DNA of 23,256 bases from Streptomyces sp. WM4235 (GCF_001279725.1 NZ_LGDE01000461.1:1-23256); one strand, 5' to 3'. Numbered from the stretch's first letter, positions 1 to 8,291 are shown. Numbers and translations are program-made. The notes: generated from the sequence alone by a model not told the origin.

Positions 1-96
1 CCTGGACACCGCCTCGAGCCGGTCGGACTCTTCCCGCGCCCAGTCCCTCGCCACCCTGATACGACGCAACAGCTCTTCCGCACTGATTTCCGCCAT
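1..96 (-). CDS. N-terminal fragment of an unrecognised protein, cut by the window edge
   Basis: Reading leftward from an ATG at 96-94 gives 32 codons that run off the left edge. The peptide starts MAEISAEELLRRIRVARDW and is rich in Glu and Arg with an amphipathic helical pattern, which looks more protein-like than the other frames over the same bases. The Shine-Dalgarno sequence is weak (a GGTAGG-like stretch about 8 bases upstream). I do not recognise the family, and too little is visible to assign a role. Confidence 0.5.
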   Translation of the reverse strand, partial: MAEISAEELLRRIRVARDWAREESDRLEAVSR

Positions 97-909
97 ACAC
101 GGAACCTACCCGCGCTACCTCCTGGCAACTCTGGGCCCGCAGCTGCGAATTGGTACTTCCCCGGGGACGTGGTCGACGTGGCGGCAGGTGTCGTGATCGG
201 AACCCGTGCACCGCCGTGGACCACGGTTTCACCGAGTCCTTGCTGACAGGTCTTGGCCGGCTCTGCTGCTCGTGTCCAGGTCAGCCTCACGTCACGCACC
301 TCCAGGGTGGCCCGGACGGACAAACCTCCGCCGAGCCGAGTTCGCGCGGTCCTGAAGAGGCCTTGGAGCCAGGCGACCACCACACTCGAACCCGGGCGTA
401 CGTCCAGGGAGTTGATAACGGCGCCCGCTCCGGTCTGGAAGCCGCAGCCGGCAGTCCTCCTTCGCCACGCACGCCGTGGTCCCCGTACGCGCCCTCGTCC
501 CGGTTCCCCGGGGGCGACTGGGGGTGTCGAGTCGCCAACGTCGGTCTGAGCTGCGACTTCCGTATGTCCGTGCGAAGAATCGTGCAGAACAGCCGTTACG
601 GAACTTGCTGCTCCGGTTGGGTGACGGGCGGAGGAGTGCGCCCGGTGGTCGCTCCGGGCGCAATGATCGACCGGGCGGTGTGCGCTTTGGGTGGGTGTAG
701 CGGTCAGTGAATGTCAGCAGTCGACGCGGTGGATACAGAGGCTCGCCCGAGCTTCCGACGCATGGGCTCCGCCGCCAGCGGGAGGCTGACGGGCCGAACG
801 GCCGATCCGTGGGCTGGCACACCCTCCCGGAAACACCTTGACCCGTCTGCTGTTGCAGTGGTTCGACCACGTAGCGGTCCTGTGCGCTCCGGTCTCGGCC
901 ATCTGCGCA
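97..909. other. Stretch without a recognisable gene
   Basis: Several overlapping open frames exist here, as expected in GC-rich DNA, but none shows a known motif, a good ribosome site and consistent third-position GC together. The best candidate is a minus-strand frame open from about 712 leftward. Between about 450 and 290 it reads as a beta-rich peptide with a segment VINSLDVRPGSSVVVAWLQG and high GC3. Its codon bias fades on both sides, and it would overlap the better-looking start at 96. It may be a decayed gene fragment. No terminator or promoter was clear. Confidence 0.4.
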
Positions 910-2448
910 TTACGACGCTCTGTTGCCTGCCGTTTTGCTGCTGCGCCACTCGATCGCTTCGGCGACTTCGTTGAACTCGACGAGGTGTTCACCAGCGCTG
1001 CGTTCGAGGACGGCTTTGACCTCTGCCGGTGTGACGCGGAAGAACTCCTTGCGGCTGTTGACCTGATTGACCCGACGCGACGCGAACTCCTGGTGAAGAC
1101 GCGTTTCGAGCCCGACTGCGTCCTTGCTGAAGATCAGTGCGTGGACATCGAATCGGAAGGGCACCGCGGCGCCGCTCAACTCGTAGATCCGCTCGAGCGG
1201 TTCGAGTCGCCGGGTCATTCCGATCTTGACCATGCTGTCGCCGAAGGCGCCGACGTTGGAGATGACGTACACGTAGCCGGTGCGGATGTTGGCTGCTCGG
1301 GCCTCCACGTCGTCCAGGGCTCCCTCGATCTCCGCGAGTTTCGCCGCCATCTCGGCGGCGGCCGTGTGATCGCCCTGGGCCTGCAGCCTGTCCAGCGCGC
1401 TCTGGTAGTGGCTCATCTCCTTGTGGAGCTTCTCCCGCTCGCGATCCAGTTCGCGCTGAGCGGTTGCCTCTTCACGCTCGCGGGCGCGGGCCTCGCGCTG
1501 GGCCTGCTTCTCCTCTTCCTTGCGCTGCAGGAAGTCCGCAGTCAGCCGCAGCTCCTCGACTCGAGCGTCGTGGTAGGCATCGGCGATCCGGATGTCCATG
1601 GTGGCGCCCAGCTTGGCGATCGTCTCGCGGCTCTTGTACAGGCGGTCGACCAGTGAGGTGAGGCGGTGCGGGCGCATGCTGCGCACGGCGTAGTCGGCCT
1701 CGGCGTTGTAGGCGCGGAGCATGAGCTTCGAATAGTCGCGGATCATCTTGGTGCCCTGGCGGGCCGATCCGTTGACGGTCCATCCGCTGGCGCCGAGTAC
1801 GGCCTGCTGCGAGCGGGCGAGTTCCTTGATCTTCGCCTTGATGGCCTCCAGACGGGCCCGGTAGGCCACAGCGTCGTCGAGCGGATGGCGGTAGGCGTAA
1901 ATTCCGATCTGCTGGAGCATCACGGTCTCGTCGGTGGTCACGATCCGCGTACGCAGGTCGTCCAGCCGGCTCTCCGCCGTGTAGATCTCGGCGCGGTGCT
2001 TCTCCGCCTCCTTCCGTGCCTTCTCCGTGTCCTTCGCGGCCTGGCGGGCAGCTGCCTGACTGTCCTTGGCCGTACGACGAGCCTCACGCACGATCTCATC
2101 AGCCTCGTCTACCGCCTGCTGGCGCAGTTGTTCGACTTTCTGACGGGTCTGCTGCTTCAGCAGCGCTACCGTCGCGGCGTCGGCGCCCTGGGTTTGCGAG
2201 ATCCAGTCGCGTAGTTGCTCGGCTTCGCTTCCCCCCTCTCCCCGGTTGCGCCGGAACCAGCGTTGCCGGCGGGGCACCGGGATCTCGGCCGCGGACGCGG
2301 GGCCTTCTTCGTCTTGCTGGGCCGGAATCCACAGCTGCCAGCCGTTGGGGGGTGGCGGCCAGGAGGGGTCCGGTGTCCAGTCTGCGGGCGGAGTCCAGCC
2401 GGTTGGCATCAGCCAGTTCGGTGGCGGGTTGAAACGATAGGCACCCAT
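910..2448 (-). CDS. DUF4041 / T5orf172 (GIY-YIG-like) coiled-coil protein, 512 aa
   Basis: The N-terminus (about residues 1-45) is a Trp/Pro-rich segment with repeated P-x-x-W and GW units (PPPNWLMPTGW, PDPSWPPPPNGW). Long charged coiled coils follow at about 95-170 and 300-390. They flank a DUF4041-like core at about 170-300 with a QQIGIYAYRHPLDD stretch. The C-terminus (about 400-485) matches the T5orf172/MUG113 type of GIY-YIG-related domain: GYVYVISN, then KIGMTRR, then LETRLHQEF and SRKEFFRV. Such proteins are common in phages and mobile islands. Nuclease activity is possible from the fold but unproven, and the canonical GIY-YIG signature is only approximate. The ATG at 2448 is chosen because the Trp/Pro segment begins there and a run of G (GGGGGG) precedes it. 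The frame also stays open upstream to 3687, joining the damaged module before it, so a fusion product cannot be excluded. Confidence 0.82.
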   Translation of the reverse strand: MGAYRFNPPPNWLMPTGWTPPADWTPDPSWPPPPNGWQLWIPAQQDEEGPASAAEIPVPRRQRWFRRNRGEGGSEAEQLRDWISQTQGADAATVALLKQQTRQKVEQLRQQAVDEADEIVREARRTAKDSQAAARQAAKDTEKARKEAEKHRAEIYTAESRLDDLRTRIVTTDETVMLQQIGIYAYRHPLDDAVAYRARLEAIKAKIKELARSQQAVLGASGWTVNGSARQGTKMIRDYSKLMLRAYNAEADYAVRSMRPHRLTSLVDRLYKSRETIAKLGATMDIRIADAYHDARVEELRLTADFLQRKEEEKQAQREARAREREEATAQRELDREREKLHKEMSHYQSALDRLQAQGDHTAAAEMAAKLAEIEGALDDVEARAANIRTGYVYVISNVGAFGDSMVKIGMTRRLEPLERIYELSGAAVPFRFDVHALIFSKDAVGLETRLHQEFASRRVNQVNSRKEFFRVTPAEVKAVLERSAGEHLVEFNEVAEAIEWRSSKTAGNRAS

Positions 2449-3663
2449 ACGCCCCCCAGCGTCAAGATCACAGCGATCGTCCATCAGTCGGTCCTGCTTG
2501 ATCATGGCGTGAGATCTGTGTGCCAGGCAAGAGCGCCGAGAGACCGCCCGATCACGGAGGGTGCTCGACCGTGTTCCCGTCTTTACGCCTGTTCTGCGAC
2601 GCGCGACCTGTATGAGAACGGGCGCATCCGCGCGAGGATGCCCCGATGAGGTGTTTCCTCCGTCGGCTTCGCGTAGCCGCTTGCGGCCGTACAGGAGGGA
2701 AGTTCCCTGGACCGGTTGGGCCGGTCGGGATGTGGTGGTGAGCGCTTGATGGCTCGAGCGGAGTTCGGCCAGGAGGCGGCCGATGTCTGTGAGGAGGGTT
2801 CCCGGTTGAGTTTCTGCCGTCGCGTCGTCGATCAGGGAGTCCAGGTGTCCGGAGTCGGTGGAGGAGGTTTGGTCGATCTGTTGCATCGCGGTGGCCGCGC
2901 TTCGCAGCAGCGCGCTGGCGGTTCGGAAGTACGTCGGTAGGTTCTCGATCTCTCCGCTGTCCAGGGGTAGTCGAGGGTGCGGGTCAAGGAGCGGAGGTGG
3001 TCCATGGCGCGTTCGACGACGGTGACGGCGTGACGGGCGCGGGGCAGGGCGGTGTCGGCGCTGTCGAATGCGCGGCGCGGATGGAGGCGGCTGTTCGATC
3101 TCGGTGTCGATGGCGGTCTGGATGCGTTCGCGCTCGGCGCCGAGTTGGCGCCAGTCGCGGCGCCAGTGCCGGATGCGCTGGATGTCGGGGTTGTCCCCGT
3201 CGAGGATTTCGGCCAGGTCGAACAGGCGGCGGCTTATCGAGGTGTACAGCTCGGCGACGGCCTGTTGCCGCTGGTGGACGTGGCTGGAGGGCGAGAGGGC
3301 ACGGTGGGCGGTGGGGTCGCGGAGCGCGCCGAGCGCGACCGAGACGGCCAAGTAGCCGATGTAGTCGATGAGGCCCTGGCCGGAGGAGAACGCGAAGAAG
3401 CCGATGATGGCGACCTGGGTTCCCTGCTGTCCGAACCGCTCGATCCTCCCTAGGCAGAGCGCGATCATGGTGAGGAGTCCGAACCCTTCCCGCCTCGCCT
3501 GCGGTTCCGCCCGCGATCCCTCCGACCCCATCGCCGGCCTCCGCGCCCCGGGCGCCCCGGCGGCGCCCGATGGGCAGATGTCCTCCGCATGCTGCGCCGA
3601 CGGCGTGAGCGGTGACGGGTCAGGGGTGCTCGCCCCGCGCGACTGCGCACGGTCGACAGGCAC
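2449..3663 (-). pseudogene. Frameshifted membrane/helical protein module with no stop of its own
   Basis: A GTG start at 3663 has an excellent ribosome site. After a disordered N-terminus of about 60 residues come two hydrophobic segments (around GLLTMIALCLGRIERFG and VAIIGFFAFSSGQGLIDYIGYLAVSVALG), then helical charged sequence (AVAELYTSISRRLFDLAEIL). Between about 3096 and 2965 the continuous frame turns into a Pro/Arg-rich string with poor GC3. The neighbouring frame there reads AFDSADTALPRARHAVTVVE with nearly pure G/C third positions. Past about 2965 the original frame is sensible again (ENLPTYFRTASALLRSAAT). This is the pattern of two compensating one-base shifts. The recognisable protein fades after about 2700, and no in-frame stop occurs before the downstream gene at 2448. 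The family is not recognised; the membrane topology is inferred. Confidence 0.6.
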
Positions 3664-3671
3664 TCGCTGGA

Positions 3672-3678
3672 CCTCCTT
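3672..3678 (-). promoter_or_regulatory. Strong ribosome binding site AAGGAGG
   Basis: On the minus strand AAGGAGG lies 8 bases before the GTG at 3663. This decides the start: the upstream in-frame TTG at 3687 has no comparable signal and would place the AAGGAGG inside the coding sequence. Confidence 0.75.
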
Positions 3679-3773
3679 ACGCGTCAACTGTGACGGACAT
3701 CACGGCAGTTCCCGCAGGGGGCCTGGAGTGTCCATCGAACCGTTTGCGGGCAAAGGGTGCAGGGCGAGTGTGA

Positions 3774-3807
3774 GACCCCTTCGGAGTCGAGCGCAGGACC
3801 CCTTCGG
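3774..3807. repeat. 11-base direct repeat GACCCCTTCGG with 23-base period
   Basis: GACCCCTTCGG occurs at 3774-3784 and again at 3797-3807. The second copy extends into a small hairpin, ACCCC-TTC-GGGGT, at 3798-3810. The pair lies about 110-145 bases upstream of the GTG at 3663. A regulator site about two helical turns apart is possible; function is inferred only from position. Confidence 0.45.
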
Positions 3808-4313
3808 GGTGAACGACGGACACGCTGCGGAGTCGCCGTAAGGAGATCCTCACGCACCGCAGTCAAGGAATTGCCCTCGCAACGTTTGCTCGATTCCCAT
3901 TGGCATGTGCAGCAGGAATGGACGACGCGGTTCCGGATCCGAGAAGACGCTCCGCAGCCTCCACTTGCCTCAAAACCTCAATCAACCAGGGGTTATGTCC
4001 AGGCGGGATCGATAGCGCACGGATCTGCGGGCTGATACAACGCCTTTGTGATCGAAACAAGGCAACTGACCGAAAGAATACGAGCAGTTTTCGATCTCAA
4101 GTGAACCCGCGTGGGCGCCTGTTGCACGCGGGATGCTTTCCCATTCTGGGAAAGTTTCCCGAGCCAGTGGAAACAGGAGTGAAGCCGTCCGCAGCGCCGC
4201 TAATGTGGGGTGGCAGCTCGCGACAGAGTGATGGCGAGCTGTGCGCAGGTGGCCCCGGGCTGTACCCCGAGACCACCTGGCAGGCCATCGTTCAACCCAC
4301 GAAAGGTCCAACC

Positions 4314-4610
4314 GTGACCATGGAAAGCAGCCGGGAGCACCCTAATGTTCCCCCGGTCGTTCCACCTGGCATTATTCCTGACCCTGAGGATCCCAAACCC
4401 CGCGGCGCGCATATGGTTGAGCTGCGCATCTGCGCCAGCCTCCTCTTCGTGCTCCTGATCATCGTGCTGGGGATCGTCGTGTTCCCTGTGGTGTGGCCGG
4501 GCTGGGAGGCACTGTCCCTCGTCTGGCCGTTCGTCCTGTCCCTGATCGGCCTTCTGGTCGCGCTGTCCAAGCGCAGCTTCGTGCGGTACGTCCGCGTGCG
4601 CCAGGCCTGA
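4314..4610 (+). CDS. Small two-helix membrane protein, 98 aa
   Basis: The GTG at 4314 is preceded by GAAAGG (4301-4306) with a 7-base gap; an ATG two codons later at 4320 is the alternative. A Pro-rich polar N-terminus (about 35 residues, PPVVPPGIIPDPEDPKPRG) leads to two transmembrane helices: ICASLLFVLLIIVLGIVVF and a second around SLVWPFVLSLIGLLVALS. A short basic tail (SKRSFVRYVRVRQA) then probably faces the cytoplasm. No family is recognised. Two strong hairpins follow, so it probably forms its own transcription unit. Confidence 0.7.
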   Translation: MTMESSREHPNVPPVVPPGIIPDPEDPKPRGAHMVELRICASLLFVLLIIVLGIVVFPVVWPGWEALSLVWPFVLSLIGLLVALSKRSFVRYVRVRQA

Positions 4611-4620
4611 GTTCGCCACT

Positions 4621-4650
4621 GTGGGGGGCCGCCGGGCGGCGGTACCCCAC
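4621..4650 (+). terminator. Hairpin after the small membrane protein
   Basis: GTGGGG (4621-4626) pairs with CCCCAC (4645-4650), and an inner CCGCC/GGCGG stem surrounds a GGGC loop. It starts 11 bases after the stop codon. There is no T tract, as is common for actinobacterial terminators. Confidence 0.65.
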
Positions 4651-4663
4651 GCACCACCACGTG

Positions 4664-4697
4664 CCGCCCGCATGCCCGCGCTCGGGCATGCGGGCGG
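4664..4697. terminator. Perfect 15-bp hairpin just before the next gene
   Basis: CCGCCCGCATGCCCG (4664-4678) is exactly complementary to 4683-4697 around a four-base CGCT loop. It sits between the first hairpin and the Shine-Dalgarno region of the gene starting at 4718 (GAAGGGA, 4704-4710), only 6 bases from it. It may be a second terminator, or a leader hairpin affecting translation of that gene. Confidence 0.6.
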
Positions 4698-4717
4698 GGT
4701 GATGAAGGGATGCAGTG

Positions 4718-5716
4718 ATGTCTGACGCCTCACGCGGGGTCAGCTGCGGGTTCTGTGGAAAGAGCATCGTCCAGCGTCCTGGTGGCGGACGTCCACGCGA
4801 CTACTGCGACGCCAGTCATCGTCGCAGTGCTCAGCGCAGACGGGACCGTGAGCTTCGAGCCGCCGTCCCCCGGTCCTCCCACCGCTTCGTCGCAGCCGAA
4901 CTGAACCTTCGTGCGACGGACTTGGCGGCGGCTTGTTTCAGTGACGTTCCTCTCGACGGGGTGCTGGAGCTCGCGGCCAGGCTCGCCGAAGACGCCGAGT
5001 GCGTGGCGGCCGCGGCGGTGGTCGAGGAGCGCTCCGCGGGCCGAACCTGGGCGGCCATCGGGGCAGCGGCCAGGATGAGCGAGGGACAGGCCAGGGCGCG
5101 GTGGGGTGGAGCGCGTTTCGCTCAGCGGCTGGCCGCCCGTGAACCGGCGCCGAGAGCCGGCAGGCCGTACGGGGCCGCTTCGGGCGTCTCCGGAACGGCG
5201 ACTCGCTCTGACAGGCGCGCGCGACGAGCCGCAGTCGCCCTGGCCGGTGCTCTGCGGATGCTGCATGAGCATTCGGGGGCCGACCTCGACGACATCGCCG
5301 CCGAGTCCGGTATGCCGATCTTCGCGGTGCGCTGGGTGCTGGAGGGGCGGGTTGTGGTTCCCTGGACCGCCACCTACACGCTGGTGCACCTGTTGGGCGG
5401 GCGGCCCGGTGATCTTCGCCTGCTGTGGGAGTACGCGTCGAAGTCCGTTCCTCGTCTGCCCGATCCGCCGCGCCTCGGCGACCATCTGGCCGCAGGGTTG
5501 CGTGGTGCCCGGCTCGCCGCGGGTTACGCCCCGGCAGCGCTCGTGTGCCCACCTGGGCTCACCGAGGCGCAGGCCGAGGCGGGGTTCGACGGACGACTCG
5601 TGCCGGAGTGGAGTGCGCTGTGCGACATGCTGCTGTGGCTGGGCGCCGATCCGGAACCCTTCAAGGTCCTGTGGGCGGCCCGCCGGGCGGCTCGAGGCCG
5701 GGGACGGTCCACATGA
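4718..5716 (+). CDS. Zinc-finger and helix-turn-helix DNA-binding protein, 332 aa
   Basis: The N-terminus carries a likely zinc-binding motif: CGFC at residues 10-13 and YC at 30, with His34 where related proteins usually have a fourth Cys. A very basic helix (SAQRRRDREL) follows. Two helix-turn-helix-like segments can be seen. One lies around residues 108-130 (RTWAAIGAAARMSEGQARARW); the other, around 178-232, has an XRE-like look (DLDDIAAESGMPIFAVRWVL). It is probably a transcription regulator specific to streptomycetes; the target is unknown. The ATG at 4718 has GAAGGGA 7 bases upstream; a GTG directly before it (4715) is less well spaced. The stop overlaps the next start, so the two are probably translated together. 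Confidence 0.75.
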   Translation: MSDASRGVSCGFCGKSIVQRPGGGRPRDYCDASHRRSAQRRRDRELRAAVPRSSHRFVAAELNLRATDLAAACFSDVPLDGVLELAARLAEDAECVAAAAVVEERSAGRTWAAIGAAARMSEGQARARWGGARFAQRLAAREPAPRAGRPYGAASGVSGTATRSDRRARRAAVALAGALRMLHEHSGADLDDIAAESGMPIFAVRWVLEGRVVVPWTATYTLVHLLGGRPGDLRLLWEYASKSVPRLPDPPRLGDHLAAGLRGARLAAGYAPAALVCPPGLTEAQAEAGFDGRLVPEWSALCDMLLWLGADPEPFKVLWAARRAARGRGRST

Positions 5717-6273
5717 GCCGTGCGAGCCGTCCCCCGCGACGTGCGGGCGCGCGCATGCCGGCGGCCTTCTGCCTCGAATACACCGCTTTCCGTGAACTTC
5801 ATCTCGACTGGTACCTGCGCTACGCGCATGTGCGGACGGGGGAGTGGACGCGGGCGAACCGCTGTGTCGAAGCGGTTTTCGACGCCCTCAGTGCGAGCTG
5901 GGCAACGGCCCTGCGCAGTGCTTGTCCGGCGGCCCGGGCCTGGCAACTGCTTCGGGACCAGGCCGGTGAACGAACAACCTGTTCCGAGGGGCACGGTTGG
6001 AGCGTCCACTGCCTGCTCAACGACGCCCAGGCCGACACGCTCCTGCTGCACCACCGGCTCGGGCTTCCGATCACGCGGACCGCTGACCTGATGGGGCTCG
6101 ACATCCACGCGGTGCGCGCTCTGCTACGCAGTGCCGAGCGGGCGATCGAGGGCCTTCCTCCCTGCGTTGCCTCGCACCTGCGCACCACACGGAGCATGAC
6201 GGCGCACGACACCGTGCCGTGTGCGCCGGGAAGCAATTCGTACTCCTCGAAATCGTCAACAGGACCCCATTGA
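5713..6273 (+). CDS. Sigma-factor-like HTH protein, 186 aa
   Basis: The ATG at 5713 overlaps the previous stop (ATGA), a sign of translational coupling. The N-terminal half (FRELHLDWYLRYAHVRTGEW, then ANRCVEAVFDALSASW) resembles the region-2 area of ECF sigma factors. Residues about 100-147 (ADTLLLHHRLGLPITRTADL, then HAVRALLRSAERAI) resemble the region-4 helix-turn-helix. It is smaller and more diverged than functional ECF factors, so it may be a sigma-like regulator instead. A second ATG at 5755 would drop the basic leader. The C-terminal 35 residues are low in structure. It may act with the zinc-finger protein it overlaps. Confidence 0.68.
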   Translation: MSRASRPPRRAGARMPAAFCLEYTAFRELHLDWYLRYAHVRTGEWTRANRCVEAVFDALSASWATALRSACPAARAWQLLRDQAGERTTCSEGHGWSVHCLLNDAQADTLLLHHRLGLPITRTADLMGLDIHAVRALLRSAERAIEGLPPCVASHLRTTRSMTAHDTVPCAPGSNSYSSKSSTGPH

Positions 6274-6371
6274 CGCCCATTTAGGCGACTGGCGGGTCTG
6301 CTGCGCGGCTCCTACGATGGCCTCTTCAACCCAGGACATCGCCTTGGAACAAGGCTGCAGGGAGTTGACGC

Positions 6372-7202
6372 ATGCCCTACGGGGAGAAACCCCAAACTCG
6401 CCCCCCCATCGACACGACCACCCCCAGTGTCGCCCGCATGTACGAGTACCTCTTAGGAGGCAGTCAGCATTACGAGGTCGACCGGAAAGCCTGTGCCGAT
6501 CTACTCAGAATCGCACCCAGCACTCAGCAACTTGCTCGAAACAACCGTGATTTCCTGCGCAGGGTGGTCCGTATCCTCGCCCGGGACATGGGTGTCAGGC
6601 AGTTCCTCGACCACGGCTCAGGACTGCCGACCCTGGACAACGTCCACGAGGTCGTCCAGCGTGTCTCGTCGGACAACAAGGTCGTCTACATCGACAACGA
6701 CCCCATGGTCCTTGCTCACGGCCGCACGCAACTGCATGAGAACAAGAACGTCATGGTCATCGATCAGGACATGCGCGAGACACAGAAGATCCGCGATGCC
6801 ACCGACGCCTTCCTCGACTGGAGCCGGCCGATCGCGGCTCTGTTCGTATCCGTCCTGCATTGCCTTCCCGACACCGACGACGAGCGAGACCCCGCCGAGC
6901 TGATAAAGCGTGTAGCGGCCGAACTCCCCGATGGCAGCTACATGGTCATCTGTCAGCTGGTCAGTGACGACACGGCGGTGAGGGACAGAGTCACCCACCT
7001 CATGGACGAGGCGACTCATGGCAGGTGGGGTCGGGTGCGTGAACGGCACGAGGTCCGACAGTACTTCGACGGCATGACCATCATCGACCCGCCCGGCCTC
7101 GTCGACGTCACCGACTGGTACCCCGACAATGAACCGCCGCCAACTCATCTGCGGCCCACCGACTGGGTCGAGTGGGGCGGCGTCGCCAGGATCGAGGCCT
7201 GA
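6372..7202 (+). CDS. SAM-dependent methyltransferase, DUF574 family, 276 aa
   Basis: The protein matches the actinobacterial DUF574 (Methyltransf_19) family along its length. It has the N-terminal PSVARMYEYLLGGSQHYEVD signature (19-38). The SAM-binding motif I is at FLDHGSGLPTLDNVHE (78-93), and VVYIDNDPMVLAHGR (104-118) is the acidic second strand. ALFVSVLHCLPD and the C-terminal W-x-P aromatic tail complete the fold. Family members usually have GTG or GSG at motif I, so the site looks intact. The substrate is not known for this family. The ATG at 6372 has AGGGAG (6359-6364) with a 7-base gap. It stands 98 bases after the sigma-like gene and may have its own promoter. Confidence 0.9.
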   Translation: MPYGEKPQTRPPIDTTTPSVARMYEYLLGGSQHYEVDRKACADLLRIAPSTQQLARNNRDFLRRVVRILARDMGVRQFLDHGSGLPTLDNVHEVVQRVSSDNKVVYIDNDPMVLAHGRTQLHENKNVMVIDQDMRETQKIRDATDAFLDWSRPIAALFVSVLHCLPDTDDERDPAELIKRVAAELPDGSYMVICQLVSDDTAVRDRVTHLMDEATHGRWGRVRERHEVRQYFDGMTIIDPPGLVDVTDWYPDNEPPPTHLRPTDWVEWGGVARIEA

Positions 7203-7238
7203 TCCGGCCGGCCTGGGACAGCTCCGGGGAGGGTGGCG

Positions 7239-7259
7239 CCGGACCACGTGATGGTCCGG
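7239..7259. terminator. Bidirectional terminator hairpin between convergent genes
   Basis: CCGGACCA (7239-7246) and TGGTCCGG (7252-7259) form a perfect 8-bp stem with loop CGTGA. It lies between the methyltransferase stop (7202) and the end of the converging XRE gene (7263). Confidence 0.75.
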
Positions 7260-7262
7260 TGT

Positions 7263-8183
7263 TCACCGCTCCTGGGAGGCTTGCTCGGCCCACAGCAGCG
7301 CAGCGTGCCCTATGGCCTCGATGCTGTCCTCGAGCGACATGGCATTGTTGCGGGCATCGGTCAGTACCTTGCGGTAGTTGTCCAGCGACCGCTGCCTCGT
7401 CGCGTAGGTCGCGCCCTCGATGTTCTCCAGGTATGCGAGGTCGCCCGGCACATGGTCGGGGAACTGGAGATAGGTGATGGCCATGGGCGGCGACACCGCG
7501 TCCTTGCTGATGACCCGGACGTTCACCTTGGGCCTCTCGGCCGCGTCGAGGAGATGCTCCATCTGCTCGCGCATGACGTCCGCGCATCCCCGCCTTCGCT
7601 GCAGAACGGTCTCATCCAGCACGACGGTGATCCGGGGCAGTTCCTGATCGAGGATGAGCTGGCGTCCCATGCGCAGCGCCACGACCCGAGCGATCTCCGC
7701 GGCCGGGAGAGGGTTGGCCTCCATCATCTTGATTAGCGCCTCGGCGTAGCGCTCGGTCTGCAGCAGCCCGGGCACCACTTGATTCTCGAAGATCGTGATC
7801 TCCTCGGCACGCCCCTCCATCCGGATCAGGCGCTTGAGGAAGACGGGCGTCACATCGGCGAACCGCTCGTACCACTCCGCGTTTGCGGCCTGCGCCAGCA
7901 GTTGGTCGAGGAAGGCCAAGTCCTTCCGGGGCAGATCGTAGAAGGCGGCTAGGTCGTACACGTCCCGCGGCTTGGCGGGACTCTCTCCACGCTCCAGCCG
8001 GCTCATCTTGGATGTCGATCCCCTGATGGCCCGTGCCGCAGCGGCGAGGGTGTAACCCCGACGCTCGCGGTGTCGCCGAAGCTCTTCGCCCAGGAGCTGT
8101 CCGGCAGGGCGCTCGACGTCCGCTGACGATAGATCGACTACCGCCGAATCAGGATCCGACTGCCAAAGGCGGGCGACGGACAT
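7263..8183 (-). CDS. XRE-family regulator with DUF5753 domain, 306 aa
   Basis: The N-terminal helix-turn-helix (about residues 31-85: LGEELRRHRERRGYTLAAAA, then STSKMSRLERGESP) is a standard XRE domain. The rest (about 110-290, with ENQVVPGLLQTERYAEAL) is the DUF5753 domain typical of streptomycete WhiJ-like regulators. The start at 8183 (MSVARLWQ) has GGAG 5 bases upstream. The frame is open 22 codons further, but that extension has no domain content. In this family the gene normally pairs with a small DUF397 protein, which is found just upstream on the same strand. The likely role is developmental or antibiotic-related control through protein-protein pairing, by family analogy. Confidence 0.9.
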   Translation of the reverse strand: MSVARLWQSDPDSAVVDLSSADVERPAGQLLGEELRRHRERRGYTLAAAARAIRGSTSKMSRLERGESPAKPRDVYDLAAFYDLPRKDLAFLDQLLAQAANAEWYERFADVTPVFLKRLIRMEGRAEEITIFENQVVPGLLQTERYAEALIKMMEANPLPAAEIARVVALRMGRQLILDQELPRITVVLDETVLQRRRGCADVMREQMEHLLDAAERPKVNVRVISKDAVSPPMAITYLQFPDHVPGDLAYLENIEGATYATRQRSLDNYRKVLTDARNNAMSLEDSIEAIGHAALLWAEQASQER

Positions 8184-8291
8184 GTCAACTCCGAACAGTG
8201 CTGGGACATCAGTCGATCCCCACAATGCCCGGGCACATGCCCGCCGCACAACCTATGGCCAACACGCAACGCGCTGCTCACATGTCAAGCA

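Larger units (their letters stand above)
3664..4313. other. Intergenic region between divergent genes
   Basis: About 650 bases separate the minus-strand gene starting at 3663 and the plus-strand gene starting at 4314, so promoters for both should lie here. The part around 4035-4110 is noticeably richer in A and T than the surroundings, which fits a promoter region, but I cannot assign -35 and -10 boxes with confidence. Open frames through it carry no recognisable protein. Confidence 0.5.

Noticed and set aside
97..712. Minus-strand open frame with a beta-rich stretch (VINSLDVRPGSSVVVAWLQG)
   Set aside because: Good codon bias over only about 55 codons, no start or ribosome site found, and it clashes with the better start at 96; recorded as unassigned sequence only.
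6270..6318. TTGACG (6270) and TACGAT (6313) as a promoter for the methyltransferase
   Set aside because: The spacing is 37 bases, far too long for a -35/-10 pair.
6636..6648. TGGAC-AAC-GTCCA inside the methyltransferase gene
   Set aside because: The centre is 3 bases, not 5, and it lies within a conserved coding motif, so coding constraint explains it.
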